Assembly (NCBI RefSeq): GCF_963676685.1
Contig: NC_092349.1
Coordinates: 43,043,426-43,107,425, forward strand
Source: Mytilus edulis
Lineage: Eukaryota > Mollusca > Bivalvia > Mytilida > Mytilidae
DNA: 64,000 nt
Reading direction: 5' to 3'
The position numbers were made by a program, and so were the translations under genes. The notes beneath the pieces are model-generated. The model was not told the DNA's origin. It did not search any database and saw nothing but the letters and a program-made list of their open reading frames with translations. Shown one piece after another: positions 10,874 through 23,100 of the stretch; the stretch's first letter is position 1; each line of letters begins with the position of its first letter.

Positions 10874-11986
10874 TCACATCAAGATTTCTGTTATCTTTAC
10901 TGCGTGAATTTTCCCAGTATCCTCTTTTTCGAAGCAACCAATTAGTAACAACCCTTCACTGTCTATACACAGAGCATTAGGACATGCAATATTTATGTCA
11001 AGAACACACTGTAGCGCAATGAGAGTTCCTTTTGAATTTAAAACTAATAAGGCATGATTGTGTTTGTCAGATACCACGATATTATCGCTTGGAGTAACAG
11101 CAATTGACATTGGATTGAAGAACTCAAAGTTGTTAGGTCCGCAATACATAAACTTCAGCCGAAAATTTCTATCTGTAGCTACTATCTTTCCAGTATGGTT
11201 ACTATCCGTCCAATCAATAACATAAATATTATTATTTGAGTCAGTGCGGATACGAGCTGGGTGTGTAAATAACTTTTCACCCTTGGTGTCGGTTTCTAAT
11301 GTCATTTTTTTCTTGTGATCGATTCCAAAAAGAACAACTTGTCGTACGGAGAAATCATGAAGTGGAAATACCTCTCCTTGTTCACGTAGACCACATATCA
11401 ATTCGTATTGCTTGTTTATGTGTAAAGCAAGTAACCTCATCGGTTTAGGATCCAAAACAGTCTCGACTTCTCCAGATGGCAATATTATAGAGATGGGACT
11501 TTCCGGTACAAAAGAAGGATGAGTAAAAAGAACGTTCCCGTTTTTGTTTACAGCAATGTCAAATGTAGGTATATCAATGGACATTATTGTTCGAACAGAC
11601 ATTTTTAGCATTTTACCCTTAATGAGTTTGAGACTTTTTTTAGATCCAACAATGTACACAATATCATCATCTGAGCATAACAAATTACCTACTGGCACAT
11701 TTGTTGTATAAGAATGAAATATATATGAAATTACTTCAGATAAAACCTCAATAGAAGCAGATGGTTCCTCTTCTTTATTCAAAAAAGATATAACTTCGTG
11801 ATCCTTTGTAGATTTCATCCTTTCGTGGATTCTGTTTTTACAGGAATCGCACATAAGTATATCGCACTCTTCGCATTTCCATGTTATTACGTTTTCGTTA
11901 CAAAAGTTACATGATATCGGCACCTGTGCCTTTCTCATATGAGCAGTTGTCGATGGTCCTGCCATCATCACAATTATTACACCCAA
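10874..11986 (-). CDS. B-box zinc finger / beta-propeller (TRIM-like) protein, single exon
   Basis: 370 codons, open from ATG 11986 to TGA 10874. An internal Met at codon 8 (11965) could equally be the start, giving 363 residues; the first seven codons are hydrophobic and weakly supported. Residues ~25-70 form a B-box zinc finger (CNFCNENV ... WKCEECDILMCDSC ... H ... DHEVISF). The rest (~90-370) holds repeats such as 'PARIRTDSNNNIYVIDW', 'PMSIAVTPSDNIVVSD' and 'PNALCIDSEGLLLIG', the pattern of NHL/six-bladed propellers. No RING and no long coiled coil are visible, so it is shorter than classic TRIM proteins. Such intronless B-box/NHL genes are greatly expanded in bivalves; ubiquitin or innate-immune roles are inferred for the family and not shown here. 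A relic paralogue lies at 4915. Confidence 0.85.
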   Translation of the reverse strand: MGVIIVMMAGPSTTAHMRKAQVPISCNFCNENVITWKCEECDILMCDSCKNRIHERMKSTKDHEVISFLNKEEEPSASIEVLSEVISYIFHSYTTNVPVGNLLCSDDDIVYIVGSKKSLKLIKGKMLKMSVRTIMSIDIPTFDIAVNKNGNVLFTHPSFVPESPISIILPSGEVETVLDPKPMRLLALHINKQYELICGLREQGEVFPLHDFSVRQVVLFGIDHKKKMTLETDTKGEKLFTHPARIRTDSNNNIYVIDWTDSNHTGKIVATDRNFRLKFMYCGPNNFEFFNPMSIAVTPSDNIVVSDKHNHALLVLNSKGTLIALQCVLDINIACPNALCIDSEGLLLIGCFEKEDTGKIHAVKITEILM

Positions 11987-12770
11987 AACAACCGTTACAA
12001 AAAATAACTTCCTTGTTCTATTTTAGGCCCCTGTTTAAACAGGCGAAAAATGCATAATGTTGGTTTGTTTATGATCTTTTTGTTTATTGAATTAGTGTGC
12101 AAACAGCATAACTAGTTTTGTACTTGAATCTTGACCATATATTTGATTAAGCAGTGACATGATACTATCTTTAAATATAATCTAATGCATTCATCATGTT
12201 AAAAGTGACTTTAATGGTTGTCTAGTCACATTGAGATACAATAAATAGGTCGAATCGATATCAGGTAACGATATCGAGCTATTGTAACATGTGTAATCTC
12301 TCGTTTATTTTATTTTTATATCTCATTTAGACAAAAGATCAACGTGTTTTTTCTCATTATTTGGTGTCCGTTGTCAGTCATTGTCGGTCATTTTATTCCA
12401 CCAAACTTGTCCATAGTCATCATTGGTGTAAAAAAAACAATCCGATAACCCCGCCTCCAAATCAACAAGGCTAAAACATTACATGGGGAGAAATCCAAGA
12501 TTCGTCTTTTATATCCATCTTATCGTTATTTGTCTATCGATACTTGATCAAAGAGGTCTCCGTAATATTTTGAATTCACGTAACTGTTCAATTAAAACAT
12601 ATATCGGTATTTATATGAATAATTTGGTTGCTGTATGAAAAGAAAATATATGACGCCACAATGGAAAAGTAATTGTTAAATGACGACGCTAGTTCAAGAG
12701 GCGCAGATTCTCGGGTCAAGCGGCGCAGGTTTCTAAACAGCGATAATGTTTAATACTGTTGAAACCCGCT
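11987..12770. other. 5' flank of B-box gene, nothing recognised
   Basis: AT-rich; no clear TATA box, ORF or known repeat. Confidence 0.35.
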
Positions 12771-12773
12771 TCA

Positions 12774-13156
12774 AAAAATTGAAAACAACACGTTGAATAA
12801 TTCCCATGCGTCCGAAGCGCTTTTCTGGATTTACCTTCATCAGGAATGCTCAAAGCCAAACATTTGAAATCCGAGGATGTTTAAGTAACCGAAACCGTTG
12901 AAGAGCTATATGACAAAATACCTAAAATTTATAGCCAAATTCATCTAAAGTCAACTTTGCCTGAGGGAGTTGAAACCTTAGTTTCTTAATAATTTCAAAA
13001 TTTATAAACGGACAATTTTAGAAAAGTTTGTTAAATCATGTCAGTACCGAAGTATTGACTACTGAGCTGATGATACCCTCGGGGACTGATAGTCCACCAG
13101 CAGAGGTATCGACCCAGTGTTGTAAAAAATTGAAAACAACACGTTGAATAATTTAA
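12774..13156. repeat. Interspersed repeat bounded by a ~30-bp direct repeat
   Basis: 'AAAAAATTGAAAACAACACG' plus 'TTGAATAATT' occurs at about 12774-12804 and again at 13126-13156. Between them lies a module with 'GCGCTTTTCTGGATTTACCT' and 'TGATGATACCCTCGGGGACT'. The direct repeats are either a long target duplication or terminal repeats. A related piece of the module is at 3965. Confidence 0.55.
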
Positions 13157-14217
13157 GCAATCCGTCAGTCGCATGTTCTGAGCTAAGATCTACTTCTGTT
13201 CATTTACATCAAATACCCTTTAATGACCAATTTTACCATTGTAAATTATAAAAGATGAATATATACACTTTAGCTAGCTAACATGATCAGCAATCTTGAC
13301 AAGATCTACTAAAAAAGTACCATGGCCGAAATCGTCAGTCGACTCCTTATTGGAGTTTTTGCTCTTTTATGATGGTTTTACCATTTTTTACGTTTTGTGT
13401 TACTATGAACATATTATAGATAGTTAGAAACTTTAATTACTAAAACTTAACCATCATTTTGCTGAACTAATTGGTCAACTCTTTATGGGTTAAAGCCCTT
13501 AAACAATTGTAACATTATTTTTTTTTGCATTTTTGTCTGTTATCTTAAAAATATAAATAGAAAATAAATAGATAGAAATTTAGATATAAAAAAGTATCAG
13601 TAATATAAGTTTGAACATAATTTTATCTAGATACCAAGTCAAGAATATTGCAGTTGCTGTCCATTCGTTTGATGTGTTTGAGCTTTTGATTTTGCCATCT
13701 GATTAGGGTCTTTCTGGTTTGAATTTTCCTCGGAGTATTTTCAGGGACTTTATAGCTTGCTGTTCGGTGTTAGCCAAGGCTCTGTGTCGAAGACCGTACT
13801 TTGACCTATAATGGTTAGCTTTTACAAATTGTAACTCGTATGAGAGAGGTGTCATACGTTATCTTCTTATATCTAAAGCCTATGAAAGAATCAGAAAGAC
13901 ATAAGTCAAAATGGCTGAAACCGTTAGATATCTTCTATGTATTTTTGTTATTTTACTTTTTTCTGCCATTAAATGTCGATTTTTAACCCTTTTTGTTTAG
14001 GCAAAATCTACAGAAGATAGACAAGAACTGTAAAAAATAATAAAAATATAAGCAATTCAAGATCATCAAAAAAGAGATTTTAGTCATAAATTAAATTATT
14101 TCCTTCATATTTGGAAAGTGGCCATTGTTGAGGATTCATAAAGACCTAGTTTTGTAGAGCCACTACATAGATCACGAAGGAAAAAATAACACTTTTCTGG
14201 AATTTTGCTAATTCTTT
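13157..14217. other. Intergenic with family A and family C fragments
   Basis: A family A 3' half is at 13635-13735 ('TACCAAGTCAAGAATATTGC'), followed by a family C-like piece ('GACCGTACTTTGACCTATAA', ~13785-13850). The remainder is unrecognised. Confidence 0.45.
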
Positions 14218-14832
14218 TTTTTTTTTTCCTGCAAAAGGTTACAAAATAAACTAAGTTGAGAAGGAGGTTTGAGAAGCTCCCCTGATATAATGAATGTTGT
14301 GAGTAGTACTGATTTAAATGAACAATAGATAGACAATAAACATCTGCAAACAATAGGTTATTTAAACTGTGTAACTGAGTGGACTGTTTCAAATGAAACT
14401 CACGTATTGGTTTATTTTTCTATCTTCTGCAGACAGGAAAATAACCCTGAAGGTTCTTCTAAAGGGGTTAAAAATATGGCCGTTTTTACACCACAAAATC
14501 TTCTCCGAATACAGACGAACTGGTGCATCTAGAAAAGTTTAAAGACACTGCAGAACCTAGATGTATAGAAGTTATATGTGGTCTATGTTTCAAAAAATTA
14601 AAAACTTACCTGGTGTTTGATGTACATTTTTTCCAGTCTGCAGAAGACAGCAAAATAAACAAACGCATGTTTCATATGAAACGGTTCTCTCAAGAACACA
14701 GTTTAAATCACCTATTGTTCGCAAATGTCTATTGTCCATTTAAATCAATACTACTCACAATGTGAGGAAGGCTTCTCAAAACTCTTTCCCAGCTTAATTT
14801 ATTTTGGCACCTTCTGCAGGAACGAAAAAAAA
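14218..14832. repeat. Long inverted repeat, arms ~200 bp, spacer ~195 bp
   Basis: Left arm 14218-14437 and right arm 14632-14832 are reverse complements with moderate divergence. Examples are 'TTCCTGCAAAAGG' against 'CCTTCTGCAGGAA' at the outside, and 'CTTCTGCAGAC' against 'GTCTGCAGAAG' at the inside. If transcribed it would form a ~200-bp imperfect hairpin. The origin could be a foldback transposon or a recent inverted duplication. The short ORFs inside have no recognisable product. Confidence 0.75.
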
Positions 14833-15335
14833 AGAATAGCAAAATCAAGAAAAGTATAATGTTGTCCAAAACATAAAATGCATTAAAATTTAAATATGTA
14901 GATCCTGGACATGCCACCTATTGTTTACTATGCATATTGTTTGTAATATTATGCCATATGTATACATGTACTTGTTTATACTGATGAGCTGTAAATAAAG
15001 AATAAAATTAGAAAGCACATATTATACACAAATTTATGGAAAACAAAATTTATTAAAAAAAATGTTTTCAAGGTAAATTCTTGTATCATAAGAGCTGAAT
15101 CTCACAACTAAATATTGGAGAGGCAATTTCCTTTAGTAAACTGTTAACAAAATAAAACACTTGGTTATACAAATTTGTTATATAAATGATACAATTTATC
15201 ACATTAAACAAGGTCCCATCATTGTGAATACTACATGTAGTTTCATGATTTTTCATTCAAGCTTTACATTTTCTTATTTTCATCTGGTCTATCAAAATCT
15301 ATTTTCATATATATACAAGATTTGTAATCAGCAAG
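14833..15335. other. Intergenic, nothing recognised
   Basis: AT-rich, no supported feature. Confidence 0.35.
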
Positions 15336-15520
15336 TAATCATATGAATGTAATCTTAATGTAATCTAAAAGTAATCATGATTACACCTGTTTTTTGCAAT
15401 GTAATCGATTACATTACAATTACTTGTAATCAGAAATGGCATGATTACTGATTACATAGGATCACACTGCAAAATGTAATAAATTACAGCTGATTATGAT
15501 TACCCCATGCCTGATTAGAA
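15336..15520. repeat. GTAATC/GATTAC-rich self-complementary element
   Basis: More than a dozen GTAATC, ATTACA or GATTAC words occur on both strands, including palindromes 'GTAATCATGATTAC' and 'TGTAATCGATTACA'. Its density of one motif in both orientations is unlike its surroundings. A looser TAATCA-rich stretch occurs at 32370-32475. Confidence 0.55.
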
Positions 15521-15544
15521 GTCGTTCCCTTTGATATAAACACA

Positions 15545-16260
15545 AACATTAACTTGTAAACTATGTAAAAGTTTCAAAGTCAATTAACCATGAAGAGGGG
15601 GTGGTGCTATATAATCTCCATGGAAACCATACTTGCAAATGCCAATAAATTTGCATACCAAATATCATTGACTCAACATTAGCAGTTGATCTTAAACTAT
15701 TCTAATCTCAAACTAATACATGTAAACAAAGCAAAAGTTTCAGAGTCGATAGACCATGAATGAGGAGGTGGAGCAAAATAGTCTCTACGGAAATGAGATG
15801 TGCTAATGATTATACAGCTGTATACCAATTAAAATTGGTCTAACACTAATGGTTCTCCTTGAACTGACCTAATCACAAACTTATACATTTAAATAAGAAA
15901 ATGTTCAAAGTCAAGACCGTGACTAAGGGGGCAGAGCCAAAAAATCTCCATGGAAATGAGATACGTCAATGCTTATAAAACTGTATACCTCATATCATTG
16001 ACCTATTACAAGTGGTTCCCCATAAAAAACCTAATCACAAACTAATACATGTTGACTAAGCAAAAGTTTCAAAGTCAATAGACCATGACTGAGGAGGCAG
16101 AGCCAAATAGTCTCAATGGAAATGTGAAGTGTAAATGCTAATGCTAAAACAACTACATACCAAATATGATTGACCTACCACTTGCGGTTAACCATAATTA
16201 GACCAAAACTAATACGTTGTTGACAACGCTGAAACAGCAAACCTATATCTCACTTTTTGA
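15545..16260. repeat. Tandem repeat, ~4 diverged copies of ~175 bp
   Basis: Each unit carries 'AAAGTTTCAAAGTCAATAGA', 'CCATGACTGAGG', 'TCTCCATGGAAATGAGAT' and 'TACCAAATATCATTGACCTA', with divergence between units. It ends near 'CTCACTTTTTGACTCTGTCA'. No ORF spans the units. Confidence 0.7.
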
Positions 16261-17164
16261 CTCTGTCAAGGTGAGACTATAATATCAGTGTTTAACTTCC
16301 CTGATTTGAACAGTCTTTACTTTGACACATACATGTTGGGGCAATCCAAACATTGTATACATCAGTATAATCAAAACAATATTAGACACACTTTCTGATT
16401 TTATTGTATGGTTGGGTTGCTATTTCATTAACATCAAAACCATTCTTTTCATTTGATATCATTTACACGGTTCCTATCAACCTTTAGCAAGAATATAACG
16501 TATTTGTCATAATCATAAGATTAAATGTCTCTTCTCAATTGCTTAACTAGTTCTAAGTAATAAATCACAATCTAACACATGTAATTACTAATGATGTTTA
16601 TTAAAACTGAATAAGCTTGTAATTCATTACAATCTTAAACATAAAAGCAAAATACATTATAAATGTTTCATCTTATAATTGTGTAAAATAGATTAAATAT
16701 ATAAAAATTTATCACACTTAATTTAAATTTACTGTCGATTTATAAAATGAGACAAGTTTAACCTGCCCAAGAGGTCAATAAATGAAATCACTAAGGCAAT
16801 GTTGACTTTAAGATCTTTATTACCATACTTTTCAATCTTTTTAGCTCCCAAACATTTTGTTTTTGGTTTGAAAACTTTGGTCTTTTCCATTTTCCATGTG
16901 TAATTGTTATTCTAGAAATATGTATTGTGAATTGAAGTCAAAATCATATGTTTTTGTATTTTGGCTTTTTGTGTAGGCTTCTTTAATGTTGGCAGTCAGA
17001 CCTAATACATTTTTTGGGGGTAAATTAAGCACTGAATAATTTGACTTATTCCACATAGATAATTCAAAGTTTATGCAGGAAGACCTCACAAAATATAGCA
17101 AAGCAAATTATAGATTGCTGCCTAATACAATTCTGTCTTTTAAATGGCTAAATTGACAATGTCT
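16261..17164 (-). terminator. 3' flank of the TMCO6-like gene with candidate poly(A) signal
   Basis: Downstream of the TGA at 17165 the minus strand is AT-rich. The plus-strand TTTATT at 16816-16821 gives an AATAAA about 345 nt after the stop, the best candidate I noticed; other AT-rich variants exist. No other gene is visible. Confidence 0.3.
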
Positions 17165-20100
17165 TCATCCTTCACCTTCCTGAAAAGAAATGAAATTTTA
17201 ATCATATTTTCATATCTAGAACCATACATTATCTTAAAATAACAAATTGATTTTAAAACATTATGCAGATTTATGTATTTTGTGCTATCAGAATATAGTG
17301 AAAAGCTCATACAATAAAAAGAATTGTAAAGGAATACAATTGAGAATGGAAATGGGAAATGCATCAAAGAGACAACAACCCAAAAAAGAGCAGACAACAG
17401 CTGTAGACCACCAAAGGGTCTTCAATGCAGGGAGAAAATCCCACACCTTATTAAGAACTTTTCAAAAAAAGTAAATATAAACAAAATATATAGATCGTTG
17501 TAATGGGTTTATGTGCCTGTCAAAAGTGAGGAACTCTGTCAAATGGTTATCATTCTGAAAACCGTACAATTTTATGTCCGTTGGAAGTTTAGATTTAATG
17601 GCATATTACAATAGTTTCTATTGAATTCATTTACAATTTAACTAAGGTACCAGTCTTTTTACTTTTGAATTACAGCAAACTAATACATCACAAATACTTA
17701 TACATGTAATAGATATTTGTAAAAAAATTGTAATAGATTTTTTTTAAATATTGTAATTTGACTCAGATTGTATTAGTAAGTTTTTATCATTTCATAAAAA
17801 ATATTTTACAAACCTGTGATTCTCCATAAAAGTATACATCTAACAATTCACTGGCTTGGTGTCTGATTGTATCATTATTGTGGTAATCTAAAGCTTCTAG
17901 TCTTGTCACTCCATCACACTCCTCAAATACATGACAACCCTATAATGCAGAGGGTGAAGAAATTAAGAAAGTTTTGCCTTTGGGATTCATATTTATTTAT
18001 GAATTATCTCCCTTTTGGGAACTAATTTACATTATATTCAAAGGCTGAAATTGCAATTATTTCCTAAAATCAAATAAAATAACATTTGCTAAAATGCAGA
18101 ATTTTTTTAATTCCGTCATTTAATTATTTTCCTACCATTTGAAGATGTCAGGACAAAGTTTTCTTAAATAATTTTTACTACAAACTATTCAATACGTAAC
18201 ACATACATAAACACATATTTTACCAATATCAATACTTTGGGTTTTTTTGGCACTTTTTATCAGCATTACATTTTACTTTTTATATATTATATTCCTTAAT
18301 ATTGTTGTTCTATTCCCGTTCCAGGATGATAATTTCACGGACTAAATTTTCTGCTCTCCCTTGACACCATTTGTGAGTATGGTCTTGAGGAAACAGTGAT
18401 AGTCCGTCTGAAGAGGACGATAAATGGCTGACCCGTGTTAAGAGAGAGCCATATCTCTTGCACGCAAAAGACACCCTTGTAGATTTCGAAAAAGAGCAGG
18501 CTAATGCCACTACAAGGCAAAGTGGAAAGGGATTAATATAAGTTTCAATAATTTGTTTCCCAATCCACTATAAATAAATATGTTTAAACTAATTTTGTTG
18601 TTGTACATTAACTACATATGGAGCTTAGTGGTTAAAAAATAGTTCATATTCGAAGCTCCAAAATGCTTAAAGCCATCTGTGTAAGACACTCATAGGTAGT
18701 CAAAGTCATCCAACTCTTGGTAGTACATCTAATATCACGGACCTACTGTGGATTCAGAAATATTCGCAGAATAACAATTTTCAGAGTTTTCTTGAGATTA
18801 GGGGAACGACAAGGTTCTTTAAAGTTGCAAAGAATTACAAATTTTCTTATGAATTGTATGTGGACTTTGGAAAAACAACAAAAATGTAAGAATCCACGAA
18901 GAATAATTGAATCCACAGTATGATCTTGGTCTCTAAAATGTTTACCTCCAACAACTTAAACTTACATTTTGAGTCATTCTGAGTGCCATTTCTACTAAGG
19001 ATAGACCTAAATTTAGTATTTCTACATCTGAAGACTTTAAAACTGGTGTAACTTGCTGTAGAACTCCATTGTCAACAAGGTAGCTACAGATTTCTTCTCC
19101 ATGAATGGCTAAATTACATAACACATACAATGCCTGAAATTACATAACACATACAATGCCTGAAATTACATAACACATACAATGCCTGAAATTACATAAC
19201 ACATACAATACCTGAAATTAAATAACAAGACATAATGTACCATTACACAGAACTCTGCCAATTGGTTATAACATGATATGCCAACACATGGAACCCAGCC
19301 TATTAATAGTCATTATTGTTTATTTGAAACAGTTTACCTTTCAAAGGAATTTACAAGATATCAGTTTTCAGGTTTATGAAATATTCAGTTTAAAAAAGTT
19401 TTCATTGTGTGAAAATAGCCTTTGCACAAATAAATCATAGTTGGCTCTTCAAAGAAAAAAACTATTCATAGGTTCATGTTATCTGTTCAAAATCTAATAT
19501 TGACACTGTGATATCATTGCTTTACAATATCAGGTGTCAATCATAAATACTTATGGTTGCATTTAAGATCTGAACTGAATAGTACCCTCTTATAAGACTG
19601 TGACATAAAAATGTAACCAATAACCATCCTCCTTATAAAACTACCATTCTGGCATTACAATTAGTTAATATTCTTACAAACCATGCATGTTATCAAAGGG
19701 GAAGTTATTTTCTGACTTATGACACATATTTATTATGGATTATCTCCCTTTGGTAGTTTAATTTTAATGTGTACTTAGGCATTAAACATTTAATTGCTAT
19801 TCCACTTTTGAAAATATAGGGATATATTGAGATAGGGTATAAGTTGTCATTATTAGCATTTCTATATTGCATTTGATTGGCTAATTGCTAAAAGGTTTCT
19901 TAAAACATACTTCCATTTTGATATCAAAAGCAGCAGGTACTTGCTCCAGGATTTGGTGTAATAAAGGACTATGTGTTACTGCTGAACAGGCTTTAGATTC
20001 ACCTATAATACAGAAGAGGGTATGGAAAATGTATACATGCAACAATAACATTAGCCAAGACTCAAGGCAAGTTGTATGGTTTAAATATTATTAAGAAAGT

Positions 20101-23100
20101 TTTTCATGGGTTTTGCTCATTGTTGAAGGGCGTATGGTGACTTTCAGTTGAAATTGTATGTCCTATGGACTCTGGTGAAGAACTGTCTCTATAGCAATTA
20201 TCTTATCTGTAGTACCTCATGTCATTGGAAAAAAAACCATCTACTTGATATAGCTTTTTCAATATCAGGCAACGTATCAACCCTCAACTAACATTATTCC
20301 TCGAGCAGAGCTCTTGAGATTATATTGGTGTATTGCTTCGATATGGATATAAATTTGAAAAAAACATATGATTCTCTCTATCTATTCAATATTATATTAC
20401 AGTAAAGTACAAAATAATTATCTTACTTGTTAAATTAGATAAAACCCATAATGTTTCTTTCTTAACATGTCTGTGATTGGATGATAAGTATGTGCCTAAT
20501 ACAGGAAGTAGTTGTTGGTTCTCACATGCCATAACTGTGTACTCGTCTGGACCACTACACAGGTTACCAAGGCAACGTAGCAATGGGGTTACAACCTATT
20601 ACAATTACAAAGCATGAGCATGACAGAAAACAGATGTTTGGAACAATTATTTGGAAGCATGGTGACGGTATCTATTAAAATAGCACATAATTCAATGCCA
20701 CAAATCCAAATGCAACATACTGTGGATTCATTTATTTTCTAGGGATAAGTGAAAATGTATTTAGTAGATTTGTGATTTCATAGATAGCAACTAGCATTTA
20801 TGAACAATCCACAAATTTTTGTCATTAAAAAGTACTCAATATGCTAAATAGAGGTTTTGAGAGTTATGTCTGTCAATTCAATATGGGATTTTAAAAAATA
20901 TGCATGTCTTTATGATGTCATTTGTCAGGTTACTTAACTACTATTTTTCTGTACTCATGGGTGTAAAAAAACGATTCCCCGCTCTGGAACAGTACCAAAA
21001 TAATTTTATGTATGCTTCTTGCTAAAATTCAAATATTATTTTTTTTAATATTTTTATACCTGATATTGTTTTATATATGCATGAAATGTGTAAATAATGA
21101 TAGGATCATATATTTGTTTTTGTGAAGATGACATTTTTTGTGTGCAAAAAATTATATTTTAAATGTGAAATATATGGGAATAAATGGAAACAACACTGTT
21201 ATCTATATATTCTTTTTCAGAATTATAACTTACCGTTGCTATATGTGGTTGCACCTCAGATAACTGTATCAACAATACAACTATTTGTGTCAAAACACCA
21301 TTTTTCACAATTTCTTCAGAGAATTCACCACTTAAAGCAAAGAAAAAGCATTTAAATAAATTTTACTTCACAATATTGGATATGAATTGTTTTACAGTAT
21401 TTCAAATAATAACATGCATATAACATTTACATTTAATCAATATAATGTTTACAATAAAAATGTTTGTCTTAATGACAGCTAAATTTAATTGAGTCTTCTG
21501 AAAGACACAATATTTATTATAGAAAAGGTTTATGTCTAAATTTGAATAAATGGTTGCAAACATTTCTACAAAGTTACATAGTTTTATAAAATTTTGTCTC
21601 TTTACGAAATGCTTCAGTTCAGATATTTCAGTCAGTATTCAGTAACTCTACCTTGAGGCTAGATAAGTGAAAACCCACGAGACCTCTGACAGTATATTGA
21701 CATTGTCTGGATGATAGACGAAATGTGGTAGTAACACTGTTATAACCTGACTCAGTATTCAGTTAACCTACCTTGAGGCTAGATAAGTGAAGACCCACGA
21801 CACCTCTGACAGTATATTGACATTGTCTGGATGATAGACGAAATGTGGTAGTAACACTGTTATAACCTGACTCAGTATTCAGTTAACCTACCTTGAGGCT
21901 AGATAAGTGAAGACCCACGACACCTCTGACAGTATATTGACATTGTCTGGATGATAGACGAAATGTGGTAGTAACACTGTTATATCCTGACTCAGTATTC
22001 AGTTAACCTACCTTGAGGCTAGATAAGTGAAGACCCACGACACCTCTGACAGTATATTGACATTGTCTGGATGATAGACGAAATGTGGTAGTAACACTGT
22101 TATAACCTGACTCAGTATTCAGTTAACCTACCTTGAGGCTAGATAAGTGAAGACCCACGACACCTCTGACAGTATATTGACATTGTCTGGATGATAGACG
22201 AAATGTGGTAGTAACACTGTTATAACCTGACTCAGTATTCAGTTAACCTACCTTGAGGCTAGATAAGTGAAGACCCACGACACCTCTGACAGTATATTGA
22301 CATTGTCTGGATGATAGACGAAATGTGGTAGTAACACTGTTATAACCTGACTCAGTATTCAGTTAACCTACCTTGAGGCTAGATAAGTGAAGACCCACGA
22401 CACCTCTGACAGTATATTGACATTGTCTGGATGATAGACGAAATGTGGTAGTAACACTGTTATAACCTGACTCAGTATTCAGTTAACCTACCTTGAGGCT
22501 AGATAAGTGAAGACCCACGACACCTCTGACAGTATATTGACATTGTCTGGATGGTAGATGAAATGTGGCAGTAATGCTGAAATAACCTGTCCCTGTACCA
22601 TCTCCCTAAAATATATCAACAGTTATTACAATAAATTTAAAAGAACAAATCTGAAAATCGTATATAAGAAAGGCAGCTTTTTTTAACAAATCCCCAAAAT
22701 ATTATAAAATTTAAGTAAATTAATCTGATTATATCTAATACAGTTAGTGCATAACATGTATGAAATGCAGTTATTTTGATGATTCAAGTCCCACAACTCT
22801 TGAATTATAAACAAAAATTTGGAAATTAAAAGGGAGTTTGCTTTTAACAAACCCCCAAATAAACAAAAGTTTCAAGTAAATCGATCTCAGTAAACTGTAT
22901 TTATTGCTGGACATGTGAAAAACTTACTTTTATCTGATGGTTGATGTCCCATAACTCTGTAACGACCATCAAGATATTTTTTGAAACAACAGTGTAAAGT
23001 TTCAATCAAAACAAACTTGTCCAATATATGTGATATATAGCCTCAAACAATTTAACTATGGAACAACAAACTGAAACTTTTTAAAACAGAAAGTGAGCTT

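Noticed and set aside
17140-17397. 85-codon minus-strand frame ending 'KVKDEDIVNLAI'
   Set aside because: To use that frame the last TMCO6 exon would need the acceptor GAAG/G instead of the strong TTTTCAG; the model ends at TGA 17165.
21632-22560. Regular array with 120-bp spacing, CRISPR-like at first sight
   Set aside because: The whole unit is repeated without unique spacers, and it contains a eukaryotic exon and splice donor.
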